Origin: an uncultured Eubacteriales bacterium | GTDB taxonomy: Bacteria > Bacillota > Clostridia > Oscillospirales > Oscillospiraceae | NCBI GenBank assembly: GCA_905198835.1 | Contig: CAJKDY010000009.1 | Coordinates: 45,629-109,628, forward strand | Reading direction: 5' to 3' | DNA: 64,000 nt | In this document: positions 1-8,551 of the stretch, piece by piece | Layout of the letters: every line of letters begins with the position of its first letter | Position numbering within the stretch: position 1 is the stretch's first letter | Program-made: the position numbers and the translations under genes | The notes under the pieces: model-generated | What the model was told of the DNA's origin: nothing | Seen by the model: the letters and a program-made list of their open reading frames with translations, nothing else | The model's database searches: none

Positions 1-2095
1 GGGTCAGGACGTTGACGCCTTGGGTGTTGCGGGTGGTCTTGGGGTTCAGCGACGCGGTGTGGAACACAAGGCACCGGGTATCGCTGGAGTGGACGGCCAC
101 CTCGATGTCCTCCCGGATGACCAGAGCGGTGACCAGGGGCGACTTGTCCGAATAGGCTCCCGTCAGCTTCTTGCGCTTGGTCTGGGTGGCGTAGGACCCC
201 ATCTCCACCCGGGCCACCTTACCGTTTTGGAAGAAGAAGAGGATATGGGGCACATAGTCCTGGGCCAGAGCGGCAAAGACCACGCTCTCGCCCTGATCCA
301 TGCCCAGCTTGGTAGGCAAATAGTCGCCCAGCACGCTGGCCTTGGTGTCGTCAAAGTCGCTCAGGCGGGCCTTGTAGCACTGTTGGCGGTCGGTGAAGAC
401 CAGCAGCTCCTCTTTGTTTGTGGTCTCCCAATATTGTGCCGGGCCGTCGCCCTCTTTATACTTCTGCTCGCTGGCCATTCGCAGCGACTGGGGCGTGATC
501 TTCTTAAAGTAGCCCTCCCGGGAGAGAAAGACGTGGACAGGGTAGTCGGGGACCTCCTCGGTAAGGTCGGTCTCCTGGGCGGCCTCGAACTCGTAGAGAA
601 TTTCCGTGCGGCGGGGCTGGGCGAACTTTTTCTTTACCGCCTTCAGTTCGTCGGCGATGACGCCCTTGATGCGGCTGGGTGAGCCCACCAGGTCTTTGAG
701 GTCGGCGATCTCCTTTTCCAGCTCGGCGGTCTCCTCCACACGCTTTAAGATATACTCCTTGTTGATGTTACGCAGCTTGATCTCAGCTACGAACTCGGCC
801 TGAACGTTGTCGATGCCAAAGCCGATCATCAGGTTGGGAATGACCTCGGCGTCCTCCTCGGTCTCCCGGATGATTTTTATTGCACGGTCAATATCCAACA
901 GGATCTTCTTTAAGCCTTTGAGCAGGTGGAGCTTTTCCTCTCGCTTTTTCAGCGTATAGTAAACTCTCCGGCGCACGCACTCCATCCGCCAGGCGGTCCA
1001 CTCCTCCAGGATCTCGCCCACGCCCATGACCCGGGGCGTCCCGGCGATGAGAATATTGAAGTTGCAGGGGAAGGAGTCCTGGAGGGTGGTGGACTTAAAG
1101 AGCTTTTGCATGAGCTTTTCCGGGTCGGTACCCCGCTTGAGGTCGATGGTGAGCTTGAGACCGGAGAGATCGGTCTCGTCGCGCATATCGGAGATCTCCT
1201 TGATCTTCCCCGCCTTGATCAGCTCGGCCACCTTGTCGATGACCGCCTCGGTGGTGGTGGTGTAGGGGATCTCAAAGATTTCGATGAGGTTTCCCTCTTT
1301 GATATAGCGCCACTTGGCCCGGACCTTAAAGGAGCCCCGGCCGGTGCGGTAGATGTTGGCCATTTCCTCTCCATTATACAAAAGCTGACCACCGGTAGAA
1401 AAATCCGGGGCCTTTAATACGGAGAGTAGATCCACCTTTGGGTCCTTCATGTAGGCGATGGCCGCGTCGCACACCTCGCCCAGATTGAAGCCGCACAGGT
1501 TGCTGGCCATGCCCACGGCGATGCCCTGGTTGGCGGAGACCAGCACGTTGGGGAAGGTGGTGGGCAGCAGGGTGGGCTCCTTCATGGAGCCGTCGTAGTT
1601 GTCCTGGAAATCCACCGCGTCCTGGTCGATGTCCCGGAAGAACTCGGCGGCGATGGCGTCCAGCTTGGCCTCGGTATACCGACTGGCGGCCCAGGCCATA
1701 TCCCGGGAGTAGACCTTGCCGAAGTTGCCCTTGGAGTCCACCAGAGGGTGCAAGAGAGCGGCGTAGCCCCGGCTGAGGCGGACCATGGTGTCGTAGATGG
1801 CGGCGTCGCCGTGGGGGTTTAATTTCATGGTCTGACCCACGATATTGGCCGACTTGGTCCGAGCGCCGGACAAAAGTCCCATCTTGTACATGGTATAGAG
1901 GAGCTTACGGTGAGAGGGCTTGAAGCCGTCGATCTCCGGGATGGCCCGGGAGACGATGACGCTCATGGCGTAGGGCATATAGTTGAGCTCCAGCGTCTGG
2001 GTGATGGGCTGCTCCATCACCTCGCGCCTAAGGCCCATGACGTTGGGGTTGTCCCGGTGCTTTACCGTCTCTTCGGTCGCCTTCTTCTTGGCCAA
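1..2095 (-). CDS. parC: DNA topoisomerase IV-like subunit A (ParC/GyrA family), 3' end cut by window
   Basis: Type IIA topoisomerase breakage-reunion subunit; with a GATPase partner it would pass one duplex through another and decatenate chromosomes. Translated from the minus strand, about 698 codons are present and the C terminus lies outside the window. The winged-helix region contains NPHGDAAIYDTMVRL, followed by the catalytic tyrosine in ASRYTEAKL at about residue 140. I see no GyrA box, and a second, clearly GyrA-like gene lies at 59980-62532, so this is more likely the ParC-type paralog. A TTG start at 2095 is chosen because AAGGA lies 9 nt upstream; an in-frame ATG at 2038 is the alternative. 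It has its own promoter and no parE-like gene directly upstream. Confidence 0.88.
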   Translation of the reverse strand, partial: MAKKKATEETVKHRDNPNVMGLRREVMEQPITQTLELNYMPYAMSVIVSRAIPEIDGFKPSHRKLLYTMYKMGLLSGARTKSANIVGQTMKLNPHGDAAIYDTMVRLSRGYAALLHPLVDSKGNFGKVYSRDMAWAASRYTEAKLDAIAAEFFRDIDQDAVDFQDNYDGSMKEPTLLPTTFPNVLVSANQGIAVGMASNLCGFNLGEVCDAAIAYMKDPKVDLLSVLKAPDFSTGGQLLYNGEEMANIYRTGRGSFKVRAKWRYIKEGNLIEIFEIPYTTTTEAVIDKVAELIKAGKIKEISDMRDETDLSGLKLTIDLKRGTDPEKLMQKLFKSTTLQDSFPCNFNILIAGTPRVMGVGEILEEWTAWRMECVRRRVYYTLKKREEKLHLLKGLKKILLDIDRAIKIIRETEEDAEVIPNLMIGFGIDNVQAEFVAEIKLRNINKEYILKRVEETAELEKEIADLKDLVGSPSRIKGVIADELKAVKKKFAQPRRTEILYEFEAAQETDLTEEVPDYPVHVFLSREGYFKKITPQSLRMASEQKYKEGDGPAQYWETTNKEELLVFTDRQQCYKARLSDFDDTKASVLGDYLPTKLGMDQGESVVFAALAQDYVPHILFFFQNGKVARVEMGSYATQTKRKKLTGAYSDKSPLVTALVIREDIEVAVHSSDTRCLVFHTASLNPKTTRNTQGVNVLT

Positions 2096-2143
2096 TTGAA
2101 TCAATCCTTGTCTTCAGAATTCGAGAAGTTCACAGTTAAAGTC

Positions 2144-2172
2144 ATTATATCACGTCCCAAATTACTTCGCAA
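2144..2172 (-). promoter_or_regulatory. Sigma-A promoter of the topoisomerase A gene
   Basis: On the minus strand a -35 box TTGCGA (2167-2172) is followed after 17 nt by a perfect -10 box TATAAT (2144-2149). It lies about 50 nt upstream of the TTG start, after the terminator of the preceding gene. Confidence 0.7.
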
Positions 2173-2204
2173 GGGACTTGCCGGGAATTTGGCCCAGGGT
2201 GTAG

Positions 2205-2236
2205 AAAACGCCCCTCCCGGACGGGAGGGGCGTTTT
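2205..2236 (-). terminator. Rho-independent terminator
   Basis: Perfect hairpin with arms AAAACGCCCCTCCCG and CGGGAGGGGCGTTTT. It lies just after the stop codon of the secreted protein gene at 2248-3276 and has a T-tract on the minus strand. Confidence 0.85.
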
Positions 2237-2247
2237 ACGCGAAGGGC

Positions 2248-3276
2248 TCACTTGCGGACAAAGTCGATCTTGGTGTTTTCGCCCAGGGTGAGGGTCATGG
2301 CGTCCGACCCGGTGCGGGCGTGGGCGGCCTGGTCGGCGGTCCAGGGGAGAGGGCGGTTGAGCTGGCTGAGCAGCTCGCCGCAGGTCCGGGTCATGGCCTG
2401 ATCAAAGGCGGCCTCGTATTCGCCTTCAAAGCTCCGGCGGTCCATACCGCTCTGGGTCAGGACCTGGTCCAGCGTCATGCCCAGTTCCTCCCGGTAGAGC
2501 TCGTCGGCGTAGTCCACCGCGCCGCTGACGTAGGCGGCCTTGGCCTGAGCCAGGGCGGCGTCAAAGTCCTCCTCCCGGAGAGAGACGGTATACAGCCCGG
2601 TGCGATCGGCGGTGAGGGTCACAGGGGCGGTGGCGCCTTCAAAGTGAAAGTAGTCCTTGAACTGGGGCTGGCCGGCAGCGGCGGCGGCCAGCATCGGCCC
2701 CAGGTCCAGCGTCCCCGTCCAAGTACCGGCCAGGGCGTTTACGTCAGCCCGGCTGACGCCGGAATAGAGCTTGGATGTGTCGATAAACACCCCGCGCTCC
2801 CGGGTCCAGTCCACCTGGAAGCCCAAGCAGCTGCCCAGGTCCCGGAGCTTATAGTAGGTATAGCCGTTGCCGCCGTCGTCAAAGAGCCGAATGGCGGCGA
2901 TGGCTTGGTTCGCGCCATCCACGGCGGTGGTCTCGTCCAGGACCTGACAGCGGCGGTCGCCGGAGTATGGGGTGGACATCTCGCTGCCGTCGGCGGTGTA
3001 GCGCTGGCCGGTAGCGATGGCCACGCCGTCTTCAGAGGACCAATCCACGGCAAACTGGGCGGCGGTGCCGTTTAGCACATAGGCCACGTCCCGGAGCTTG
3101 GCGTAGTTGGTCTGGAAGCCGTTGGCGTCCAGCAGGGCATAGGTCTCAAAGGTGACGGCCCTGCCGTCCACCTCCACCGTCTGGGTGGTGGCCACCGCCG
3201 TCTCCTCCTCCGCCGCCCATGCGGGCAGGGGACAGGCCAGGGCAAAGATCAGAGCGAAAGCAAGCAGCTTTTTCAT
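2248..3276 (-). CDS. Secreted protein with copper amine oxidase N-terminal-like (stalk) repeats
   Basis: 342 residues with a clear signal peptide (MKKLLAFALIFALACPLPAW, cleavage near AWA-AEE). Residues about 35-170 hold two copies of a short module built around Y.KLRD, a small hydrophobic stretch and V.I.T: YAKLRDVAYVLNGT and YYKLRDLGSCLGFQVDW. This pattern is typical of the copper amine oxidase N-domain-like fold found in many secreted Clostridia proteins, where no oxidase activity is implied. The C-terminal ~170 residues contain no domain I recognise. The gene lies 16 nt downstream of a second secreted protein (3293-5215) and probably shares its transcript. Function unknown; extracellular location is inferred from the signal peptide. 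Confidence 0.8.
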   Translation of the reverse strand: MKKLLAFALIFALACPLPAWAAEEETAVATTQTVEVDGRAVTFETYALLDANGFQTNYAKLRDVAYVLNGTAAQFAVDWSSEDGVAIATGQRYTADGSEMSTPYSGDRRCQVLDETTAVDGANQAIAAIRLFDDGGNGYTYYKLRDLGSCLGFQVDWTRERGVFIDTSKLYSGVSRADVNALAGTWTGTLDLGPMLAAAAAGQPQFKDYFHFEGATAPVTLTADRTGLYTVSLREEDFDAALAQAKAAYVSGAVDYADELYREELGMTLDQVLTQSGMDRRSFEGEYEAAFDQAMTRTCGELLSQLNRPLPWTADQAAHARTGSDAMTLTLGENTKIDFVRK

Positions 3277-3292
3277 GGTATTCTCCTTGGAT

Positions 3293-5215
3293 TCAAGACG
3301 CGTTGGTCAAGATCGTGCCCGGAGTGGGCTCCACCGTCAGCGGCAGCACGTCCTTGACCTGGCGAGGCGCCTTGCCCGAGCCGGGATAGGACTGATAGCG
3401 CAGGTCCATCTTGCCCGAATTGTCCACATGGACGTTCATTCGGCCCGTCCCCTGGGTCAGGCGGCCACTAAAGCTGGCGGTCAGGTCCGTATCCGAAGCC
3501 GTCATGATGGAGTAGGCCATATCATAGTCGCCGGTCTCCGCCGCCGCCTGTCGGGCGCCCTCTACATCAGGGCGAAGGTGTAGGCTCAGCTCCACCCGGC
3601 CCGTGTCGTCCACGGTGCAGCGCAGTTCGTATGCCTTGAACAGACTGGTCTTGTCCGGCTTGGCCAGGCCCAGGGTCTCTCCCGCCGCCTGGTTCATCCG
3701 CTTGGTGTCCACGTGCCAGACGGTCTTGCCGCCCTGGGTGGTAAAGCAGTCCTTGCCCATAACGGCCTGGAGGTTATCCACCTTAATCTGGTAGTTTTCC
3801 AGGGCTTCCTGGGCCCCCTCGTTGTAGTCGCGGACGGCGTCCTCCAGCATCTTATCATAGAGCCCGGCGGTCAGGGAAAAGGCCTCGTCCATTGCCTTAA
3901 ACTCACTGGTCTGCCAATCCGCCATACTCTGGTCCAGCAACCCCAGCAGAGGGATGCGCCAAGCCATCTCCCTGGTGTTGTAGTCCAAAATGAACTCCAT
4001 CTTGCCCGCCTTCAAAAGCTGACCGAGCCGCTCCCTAGTAGCGCCTTCCTCTCCCTCATCGTCCAGATAATCCAGGTAGAACAGGACGGAGGGCTCAATG
4101 AGCTCCAGTAGCTGGGCCATGTTAAAGGTGACCGTGGCGTCCACCACCCCGTTTTGGCACACCGTGTTGCCCTCCATGGTCAGCTTGTAGTCCTTGCTCC
4201 CGTTCAGTGTGGAGAACCGGGTCACGGTAATGTCCACCGTCTCCCGGACAGAGACCGGCTCCTTGGCGTAGACGCGCTCCTTACTCTGGCCCACGACCTT
4301 GGCCAGAAAGTCATCAAAGGGCCCAAACTCCTCGGCCAACTGGGCCTCAAAGGCCGCTCTGTCCCAGAGCTGCACCTGGGGGGGCGCATACCAGCCACCG
4401 TCGTACCATTGCACGTCCCAGCCCGCCGCCTCGGCGGCGGGGCGGATGGCGATGCTCCCCGTGGCGTCGGCGGCCACCGCCTGGTCTCCCAGGATGGAGC
4501 GCAGGGCGGCAGCGTCGGCATAGGTCGTCCCGTCGCCGGCCTCAATGGCGATCTCGCTGGCCACGCCGTTGACCATCAGCATCAAGGTGGGCTCGCCGTC
4601 GGGCTCGTCCCAGTCGTCGTTGTCCCATTTTTCGTATTCGTCTGCCCAAGCGCCCTGGACAAACATATCATCCGCAAACTCCTCGTCGGTCAGAATATTC
4701 CACTCCGCCATATACTCCGCCTTGGTCATTCCGGCCCAGTAGGCGTAGTAAGCGTCACTGCTGCTTCCTTCCTCAAAAAAAGCGTCGGCATCAAAGGCGG
4801 CCCAAGCCTCTGGGTACTGTTCCTTATAATCGGCGGCGTCTTTCCGCAGTTCTTCTATGCGGACACGGTTATTAATATATTGTATCTTAACCGCATCCTC
4901 CAATGTAACATTCGCCCAGGAAAAGCGCTCCATAAACGCCTCTTCCGCCGTCATGTTAATGTCTGTATAGCCCCAACCGGCAATGAGAGCGTCCGTGTCC
5001 AGATTGGCGATCTCCTCGGGGTGTTCCTGAGCATACTCCTCATAGAAGTCCAAGCACACAGTGTCCTCATCCATGGGCGGCGTCTCTTCGACCGGGTAGG
5101 TGTCCACGCTCTGGCCGTCCACATAGTACGTCCCGTCCGTCTCCGCCGCCAAAGCAGGGGTGCACAGGCCCAGAGCCAACACCAGCGCCAGGGTCAACGC
5201 AAGGGTCCTTTTCAT
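3293..5215 (-). CDS. Large secreted protein with copper amine oxidase-like domain, function unknown
   Basis: 640 residues starting with a signal peptide (MKRTLALTLALVLALGLC, cleavage near ALA-AET). The first ~200 residues are acidic and rich in Tyr, Trp, Asp and Glu. Around residues 205-275 a segment starting PTLMLMVNGV and passing through AAALRSILGDQA to IAIRPAAEAAGWDVQW resembles a copper amine oxidase N-domain/stalk module. The C-terminal half is not recognised; its mix of beta-rich and helical segments would fit an extracellular binding protein. AAAGGAGG precedes the ATG. It is first in a two-gene unit with 2248-3276 and faces a small XRE regulator. The shared stalk fold in both proteins suggests a paired surface role, which is inference. 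Confidence 0.8.
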   Translation of the reverse strand: MKRTLALTLALVLALGLCTPALAAETDGTYYVDGQSVDTYPVEETPPMDEDTVCLDFYEEYAQEHPEEIANLDTDALIAGWGYTDINMTAEEAFMERFSWANVTLEDAVKIQYINNRVRIEELRKDAADYKEQYPEAWAAFDADAFFEEGSSSDAYYAYWAGMTKAEYMAEWNILTDEEFADDMFVQGAWADEYEKWDNDDWDEPDGEPTLMLMVNGVASEIAIEAGDGTTYADAAALRSILGDQAVAADATGSIAIRPAAEAAGWDVQWYDGGWYAPPQVQLWDRAAFEAQLAEEFGPFDDFLAKVVGQSKERVYAKEPVSVRETVDITVTRFSTLNGSKDYKLTMEGNTVCQNGVVDATVTFNMAQLLELIEPSVLFYLDYLDDEGEEGATRERLGQLLKAGKMEFILDYNTREMAWRIPLLGLLDQSMADWQTSEFKAMDEAFSLTAGLYDKMLEDAVRDYNEGAQEALENYQIKVDNLQAVMGKDCFTTQGGKTVWHVDTKRMNQAAGETLGLAKPDKTSLFKAYELRCTVDDTGRVELSLHLRPDVEGARQAAAETGDYDMAYSIMTASDTDLTASFSGRLTQGTGRMNVHVDNSGKMDLRYQSYPGSGKAPRQVKDVLPLTVEPTPGTILTNAS

Positions 5216-5266
5216 GGGATATTCCTCCTTTATTCCTCGGTCAATACCGTTGATTTCACTGGTAAC

Positions 5267-5295
5267 AGCATACCATCTTTTCGCTGAATAATCAA
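5267..5295 (-). promoter_or_regulatory. Predicted promoter of the secreted-protein pair
   Basis: Minus-strand -35 TTGATT (5290-5295), 17-nt spacer, -10 TATGCT (5267-5272), about 50 nt before the ATG of the 640-residue protein. Confidence 0.55.
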
Positions 5296-5394
5296 TACCT
5301 TTCCAAGATTTTATTAACTATTAGTAAATTTAAATTATAAATAGATAATAAACACAAACTATCCGTTGCGATACACTGGATATGGGTGATAATA

Positions 5395-5628
5395 ATGAAC
5401 GAATACGGCTATCAAAACTTCATCTTAGAGCTGGGGCTAAAGGTCAGCTATTATCGCAAGCGGGCAGGGCTGACCCAGGAGGACCTGGCTGAGCGGGTGG
5501 GGGTGTCCACCTCCTACATCGGCATGATCGAGGCACCCGGCATCAGCAAAAGCGCCTCGCTCAAAACCCTTTATTCCATCGCCACCGCCCTGGGCGTGCC
5601 GCCCTACAAGCTCTTGCAAAACGATTAA
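5395..5628 (+). CDS. Small XRE-family helix-turn-helix regulator
   Basis: About 77 residues consisting almost wholly of one XRE/Cro-type DNA-binding domain: KVSYYRKRAGLTQEDLAERV, then VSTSYIGMIEAPG as the recognition helix region and a closing helix ending in PPYKLLQND. ATG 5395 is preceded by a weak GGGTGA; an in-frame GTG at 5386 is an alternative that would add MII. It is divergent from the two secreted copper-amine-oxidase-like genes, so it could control them, although XRE proteins of this size often only regulate themselves. A truncated relative with the same C-terminal motif lies at 28268-28378. Confidence 0.85.
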   Translation: MNEYGYQNFILELGLKVSYYRKRAGLTQEDLAERVGVSTSYIGMIEAPGISKSASLKTLYSIATALGVPPYKLLQND

Positions 5629-5663
5629 AAAAGGCTCTGAGGCAGTTAGCCTCAGAGCCTTTT
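5629..5663. terminator. Bidirectional terminator between XRE gene and lepA
   Basis: Hairpin AAAAGGCTCTGAGGC / GCCTCAGAGCCTTTT with a 5-nt loop. A/T tracts on both sides let it stop transcripts of both convergent genes. Confidence 0.9.
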
Positions 5664-5664
5664 C

Positions 5665-7473
5665 TCATTCCTCGTCCAGTTTCAGCACGGCCATAAACGC
5701 CTCTGTGGGCAGCTGCACTGTCCCAAGTGTGCGCATCTTCTTCTTGCCCTCTTTTTGCTTTTCCAGCAGCTTCTTTTTCCGGGTGATGTCGCCGCCGTAG
5801 CACTTGGCCAGCACATCCTTGCGCATGGCCCGCACCGTCTCCCGTGCGATGACCTTGCCGCCGATGGCGGCCTGGACAGGGACCTCAAAAAGCTGGCGGG
5901 GGATATTCTCCCGGAGCTTTTCGCACATCCGCCGGGCCCGGGGATAGGCCTTGTCCTTGTGGGCGATGAAGGAGAGGGCGTCCACCTGGTCGCCGTTTAA
6001 GAGCAGGTCCACCTTCACAAGCTCGGAGGGCTTGTACTGGTCCAGCTCGTAGTCCAGGCTGGCGTAGCCCTTGGTCTTGGCCTTCAGGGCGTCAAAGAAG
6101 TCATAGATGATCTCGCCCAGGGGCATGGAGTAGTGAAGCTCCACCAGGTTGGTGTCCAGATACTGCATATCCTTGAATTCTCCCCGCCGCTCCTGGCACA
6201 TGGGCATGATGTTGCCCACGTAGTCGGGAGGCGAGATGATGGACACCTTGGCGTAGGGCTCTTCGGAAAGGGTAATGGCCCCGGGGTCGGGGTAGTTGTG
6301 GGGGTTATCCACCATGACCACGCTGCCGTCAGACTTGGTGATGCGGTAGATGACGCTTGGAAGGGTGGTGACCAGGTCCAGATCAAACTCCCGCTCCAGC
6401 CGCTCCTGGATGATCTCCATGTGGAGCATCCCCAAAAAGCCGCAGCGGAAGCCAAAGCCCAGCGCCGCCGAGCTCTCGGGCTCGAAGGACAAGGACGCGT
6501 CGTTGAGCTGGAGCTTTTCCAGGGCGTCCCGGAGATCCGGATATTTGCTGCCGTCTTCGGTGTAGACGCCGCAGTAGACCATAGCCTGGGCGGGGCGGTA
6601 GCCGGGCAGGGCCTCGGCCGCAGGGCGGTCCCGCTCGGTGATGGTGTCGCCCACCCGGGTGTCGGAGACATTCTTGATGGAGGCGGTGAAGTAGCCCACC
6701 TCCCCGGCGGTCAGCTCGTCGCAGGGCTCCATGCCCAGGGGCAGAAGATGACCGCACTCCAGCACCTCATAGGCAGCGCCCGAGGCCATGAGCTTGACGG
6801 CAAGCCCGGTCTTCAGCGTGCCCTCCATCACCCGGAAGTAGACGATGACGCCCCGGTAGGGGTCGTACTGGCTGTCAAAAATGAGGGCCTTCAAGGGGGC
6901 CTTGGGGTCGCCGGTAGGGGCGGGGACGTTCTGCACGATGTCCTCCAGCACAGCGGGGATGTTAATGCCCAGCTTGGCCGAAATTTCCGGCGCGTCCTGG
7001 GCGGGCAGACCGATCACGTCCTCGATCTCGTTTTTCACCCGTGCGGGGTCGGCGGCGGGCAGGTCGATCTTGTTGAGCACGGGCCGAATTTCTAGGTCAT
7101 GCTCCATAGCCAGGTAGGTATTGGCCAGGGTCTGGGCCTCGATGCCCTGGGCGGCGTCCACCACCAGCACAGCGCCCTCACAGGCGGCCAGGGAGCGGGA
7201 GACCTCGTAATTAAAGTCCACATGGCCTGGGGTGTCGATGAGGTTCAGCTCGTAGGTCTGGCCGTCCTGGGCGGTATATTGAAGCCGAACGGCGCGGGCC
7301 TTAATGGTGATGCCCCGCTCCCGCTCCAGGTCCATGTTGTCCAGCAGCTGGGCCTCCATCTCCCGCTGCTCCACCGCGTTGCAGGCCTCGATCAGCCGGT
7401 CGGACAGCGTGGACTTGCCGTGGTCGATGTGGGCGATGATAGAGAAGTTTCTGATTTTGCTTTGGTCGGTCAT
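5665..7473 (-). CDS. lepA: Elongation factor 4 (LepA), translational GTPase
   Basis: Ribosome-associated GTPase that acts during elongation or initiation stress; 602 residues, the usual family length. The G1 motif AHIDHGKSTL lies at residues 15-24, the G3 region is DTPGHVDF and the G4 motif is NKIDLP. The LepA-specific C-terminal domain is present, including KVDLLLNGDQVDALSFI and a basic end region with RKKKLLEKQKEGKKKM. ATG at 7473. It lies 60 nt downstream of an XRE regulator in the same direction and may be co-transcribed with it. In many Clostridia lepA sits near hemN and hrcA; that context is absent here. Confidence 0.98.
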   Translation of the reverse strand: MTDQSKIRNFSIIAHIDHGKSTLSDRLIEACNAVEQREMEAQLLDNMDLERERGITIKARAVRLQYTAQDGQTYELNLIDTPGHVDFNYEVSRSLAACEGAVLVVDAAQGIEAQTLANTYLAMEHDLEIRPVLNKIDLPAADPARVKNEIEDVIGLPAQDAPEISAKLGINIPAVLEDIVQNVPAPTGDPKAPLKALIFDSQYDPYRGVIVYFRVMEGTLKTGLAVKLMASGAAYEVLECGHLLPLGMEPCDELTAGEVGYFTASIKNVSDTRVGDTITERDRPAAEALPGYRPAQAMVYCGVYTEDGSKYPDLRDALEKLQLNDASLSFEPESSAALGFGFRCGFLGMLHMEIIQERLEREFDLDLVTTLPSVIYRITKSDGSVVMVDNPHNYPDPGAITLSEEPYAKVSIISPPDYVGNIMPMCQERRGEFKDMQYLDTNLVELHYSMPLGEIIYDFFDALKAKTKGYASLDYELDQYKPSELVKVDLLLNGDQVDALSFIAHKDKAYPRARRMCEKLRENIPRQLFEVPVQAAIGGKVIARETVRAMRKDVLAKCYGGDITRKKKLLEKQKEGKKKMRTLGTVQLPTEAFMAVLKLDEE

Positions 7474-7533
7474 GGTGTCACCTCGTTGAAAGTCGGCTGT
7501 CAGGCTCGGGTTAGGCGGCCTCCTCGGCCCCGC

Positions 7534-8247
7534 TTACCCTCGCCCTTCTTCGGCCAGGCGCTCCCGCAGGTCCAGCTCGTCGTTGACCCGGCGGCCAGCG
7601 GTGTGGACCACCTGGAGGAGGGACTGATAGACGCCGGGGTAGCTCTGGGCCAGGGTGTCGTGGTGCAGATCGGGGAAGGGCTTCTTCTCCCGGACGGCGG
7701 CGTCCAGAGCGTCTTGGAAGTCGCACTGGGAGAGGGTCATGTCGGCATTGGCCACCCCCAGGTCAAAGTACCGCCCGGGGACGTCAAAGAAGTCCTCGTT
7801 GGCCCCCGAGGCCCGGTGGAGCCGGCGGAAGAGCTGGTAGACCGCGCCCCCCAGATACTCCCCGGCAGCCTGGATGGCCTTTTTACTGCCCAGCGCGCCC
7901 AGCAGGTCAAACAGCAGCCCCGCGGAGTTGACCACCAGCTTCTTAGTCAGCATGGCCATGACGCTGCCCCGCAGCTCCCCGGGCTTTTCCTCGGAAACGT
8001 CGGGCAGGGTCTCATGGTCCAGGATGGTGGTGCCGTCCCGGGACAGGCTCAGCCCCAGCAGAAAGTCGGCGGACACATTGTAGTACCGGCAGGCCTTGGC
8101 CACAAAGGCCAGGCCCGGCTCCCTCGCGCCCTTTTCATAGTGGCTCAGCAGCGCCTGAGAAATGCCCAGGTCCGCCGCCACCGCCCGCTGAGAAAGGCCC
8201 TTCTCCTGCCGCAACAGAGCCAGCGACCGGCCCAATGCCTCGTTCAT
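7534..8247 (-). CDS. XRE-family transcriptional regulator with C-terminal extension
   Basis: 237 residues. The N-terminal ~65 residues form an XRE helix-turn-helix domain (LRQEKGLSQRAVAADLGISQ, then ALLSHYEKGAREPG), ending in the common SADFLLGLS motif. The remaining ~170 residues are mostly helical, with no recognised ligand domain. ATG 8247 is preferred: GGAG lies 9 nt upstream, whereas the in-frame GTG at 8256 overlaps that site. It precedes lepA on the same strand. The promoter spacer contains the inverted repeat AAACG/CGTTT, a possible self-operator (inference). Confidence 0.85.
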   Translation of the reverse strand: MNEALGRSLALLRQEKGLSQRAVAADLGISQALLSHYEKGAREPGLAFVAKACRYYNVSADFLLGLSLSRDGTTILDHETLPDVSEEKPGELRGSVMAMLTKKLVVNSAGLLFDLLGALGSKKAIQAAGEYLGGAVYQLFRRLHRASGANEDFFDVPGRYFDLGVANADMTLSQCDFQDALDAAVREKKPFPDLHHDTLAQSYPGVYQSLLQVVHTAGRRVNDELDLRERLAEEGRG

Positions 8248-8289
8248 AGTAAACACTCCATTCTCTCTTTTTGAAAATACAACAGGTAT

Positions 8290-8318
8290 ATTATAAACGA
8301 GAGATTACCGTTTGTAAA
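8290..8318 (-). promoter_or_regulatory. Promoter of the XRE-lepA unit with possible operator
   Basis: Minus-strand -35 TTTACA (8313-8318), 17 nt, -10 TATAAT (8290-8295). The inverted repeat AAACG-N9-CGTTT overlaps both boxes and the spacer. Confidence 0.65.
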
Positions 8319-8321
8319 TAG

Positions 8322-8350
8322 AAAAACCGCCCCGTGTGGGGCGGTTTTTT
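8322..8350. terminator. Terminator of the ABC exporter operon
   Basis: Perfect 12-bp hairpin AAAAACCGCCCC / GGGGCGGTTTTT with a GTGT loop. It ends the minus-strand ABC transporter operon after about 200 nt of 3' untranslated repeat sequence. Confidence 0.85.
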
Positions 8351-8360
8351 GTCTGGGCAT

Positions 8361-8551
8361 TGTCACGCTCGCATTGGGCGCGCTTTCGCCGGTTCTTTCG
8401 CCGCCCTTGGCAAAATGCCGTTGGCCTACGGCCAACCTGTTTTTGCCGTGTACCCGCAAGGGGCACGCCACATCCGTAAGGCTCCATTCTGTCGCCAACG
8501 GCTGTGCAGCTGGTCGGCTCCAAGCCCGGCGGCGTGCCTATGCTCGCGCTT
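8361..8551 (-). repeat. Dispersed 3'-UTR repeat, copy A (after ABC exporter operon)
   Basis: In transcript direction it begins in the TAG stop codon with GAAGCGCGAGCATAGGC and ends GCCCAATGCGAGCGTGACA, just before the terminator at 8322-8350. Interior blocks such as GCCGGGCTTGGAGCCG and AAGGGCGGCGAAAGAACCGG recur almost unchanged after groEL (47131-47276). The two end motifs recur after htrA (58331-58516) around a different interior. No coding frame is supported. Confidence 0.8.

Noticed and set aside
5629..5663. Possible attachment site or repeat near lepA
   Set aside because: The palindrome is fully explained as a Rho-independent terminator between convergent genes.
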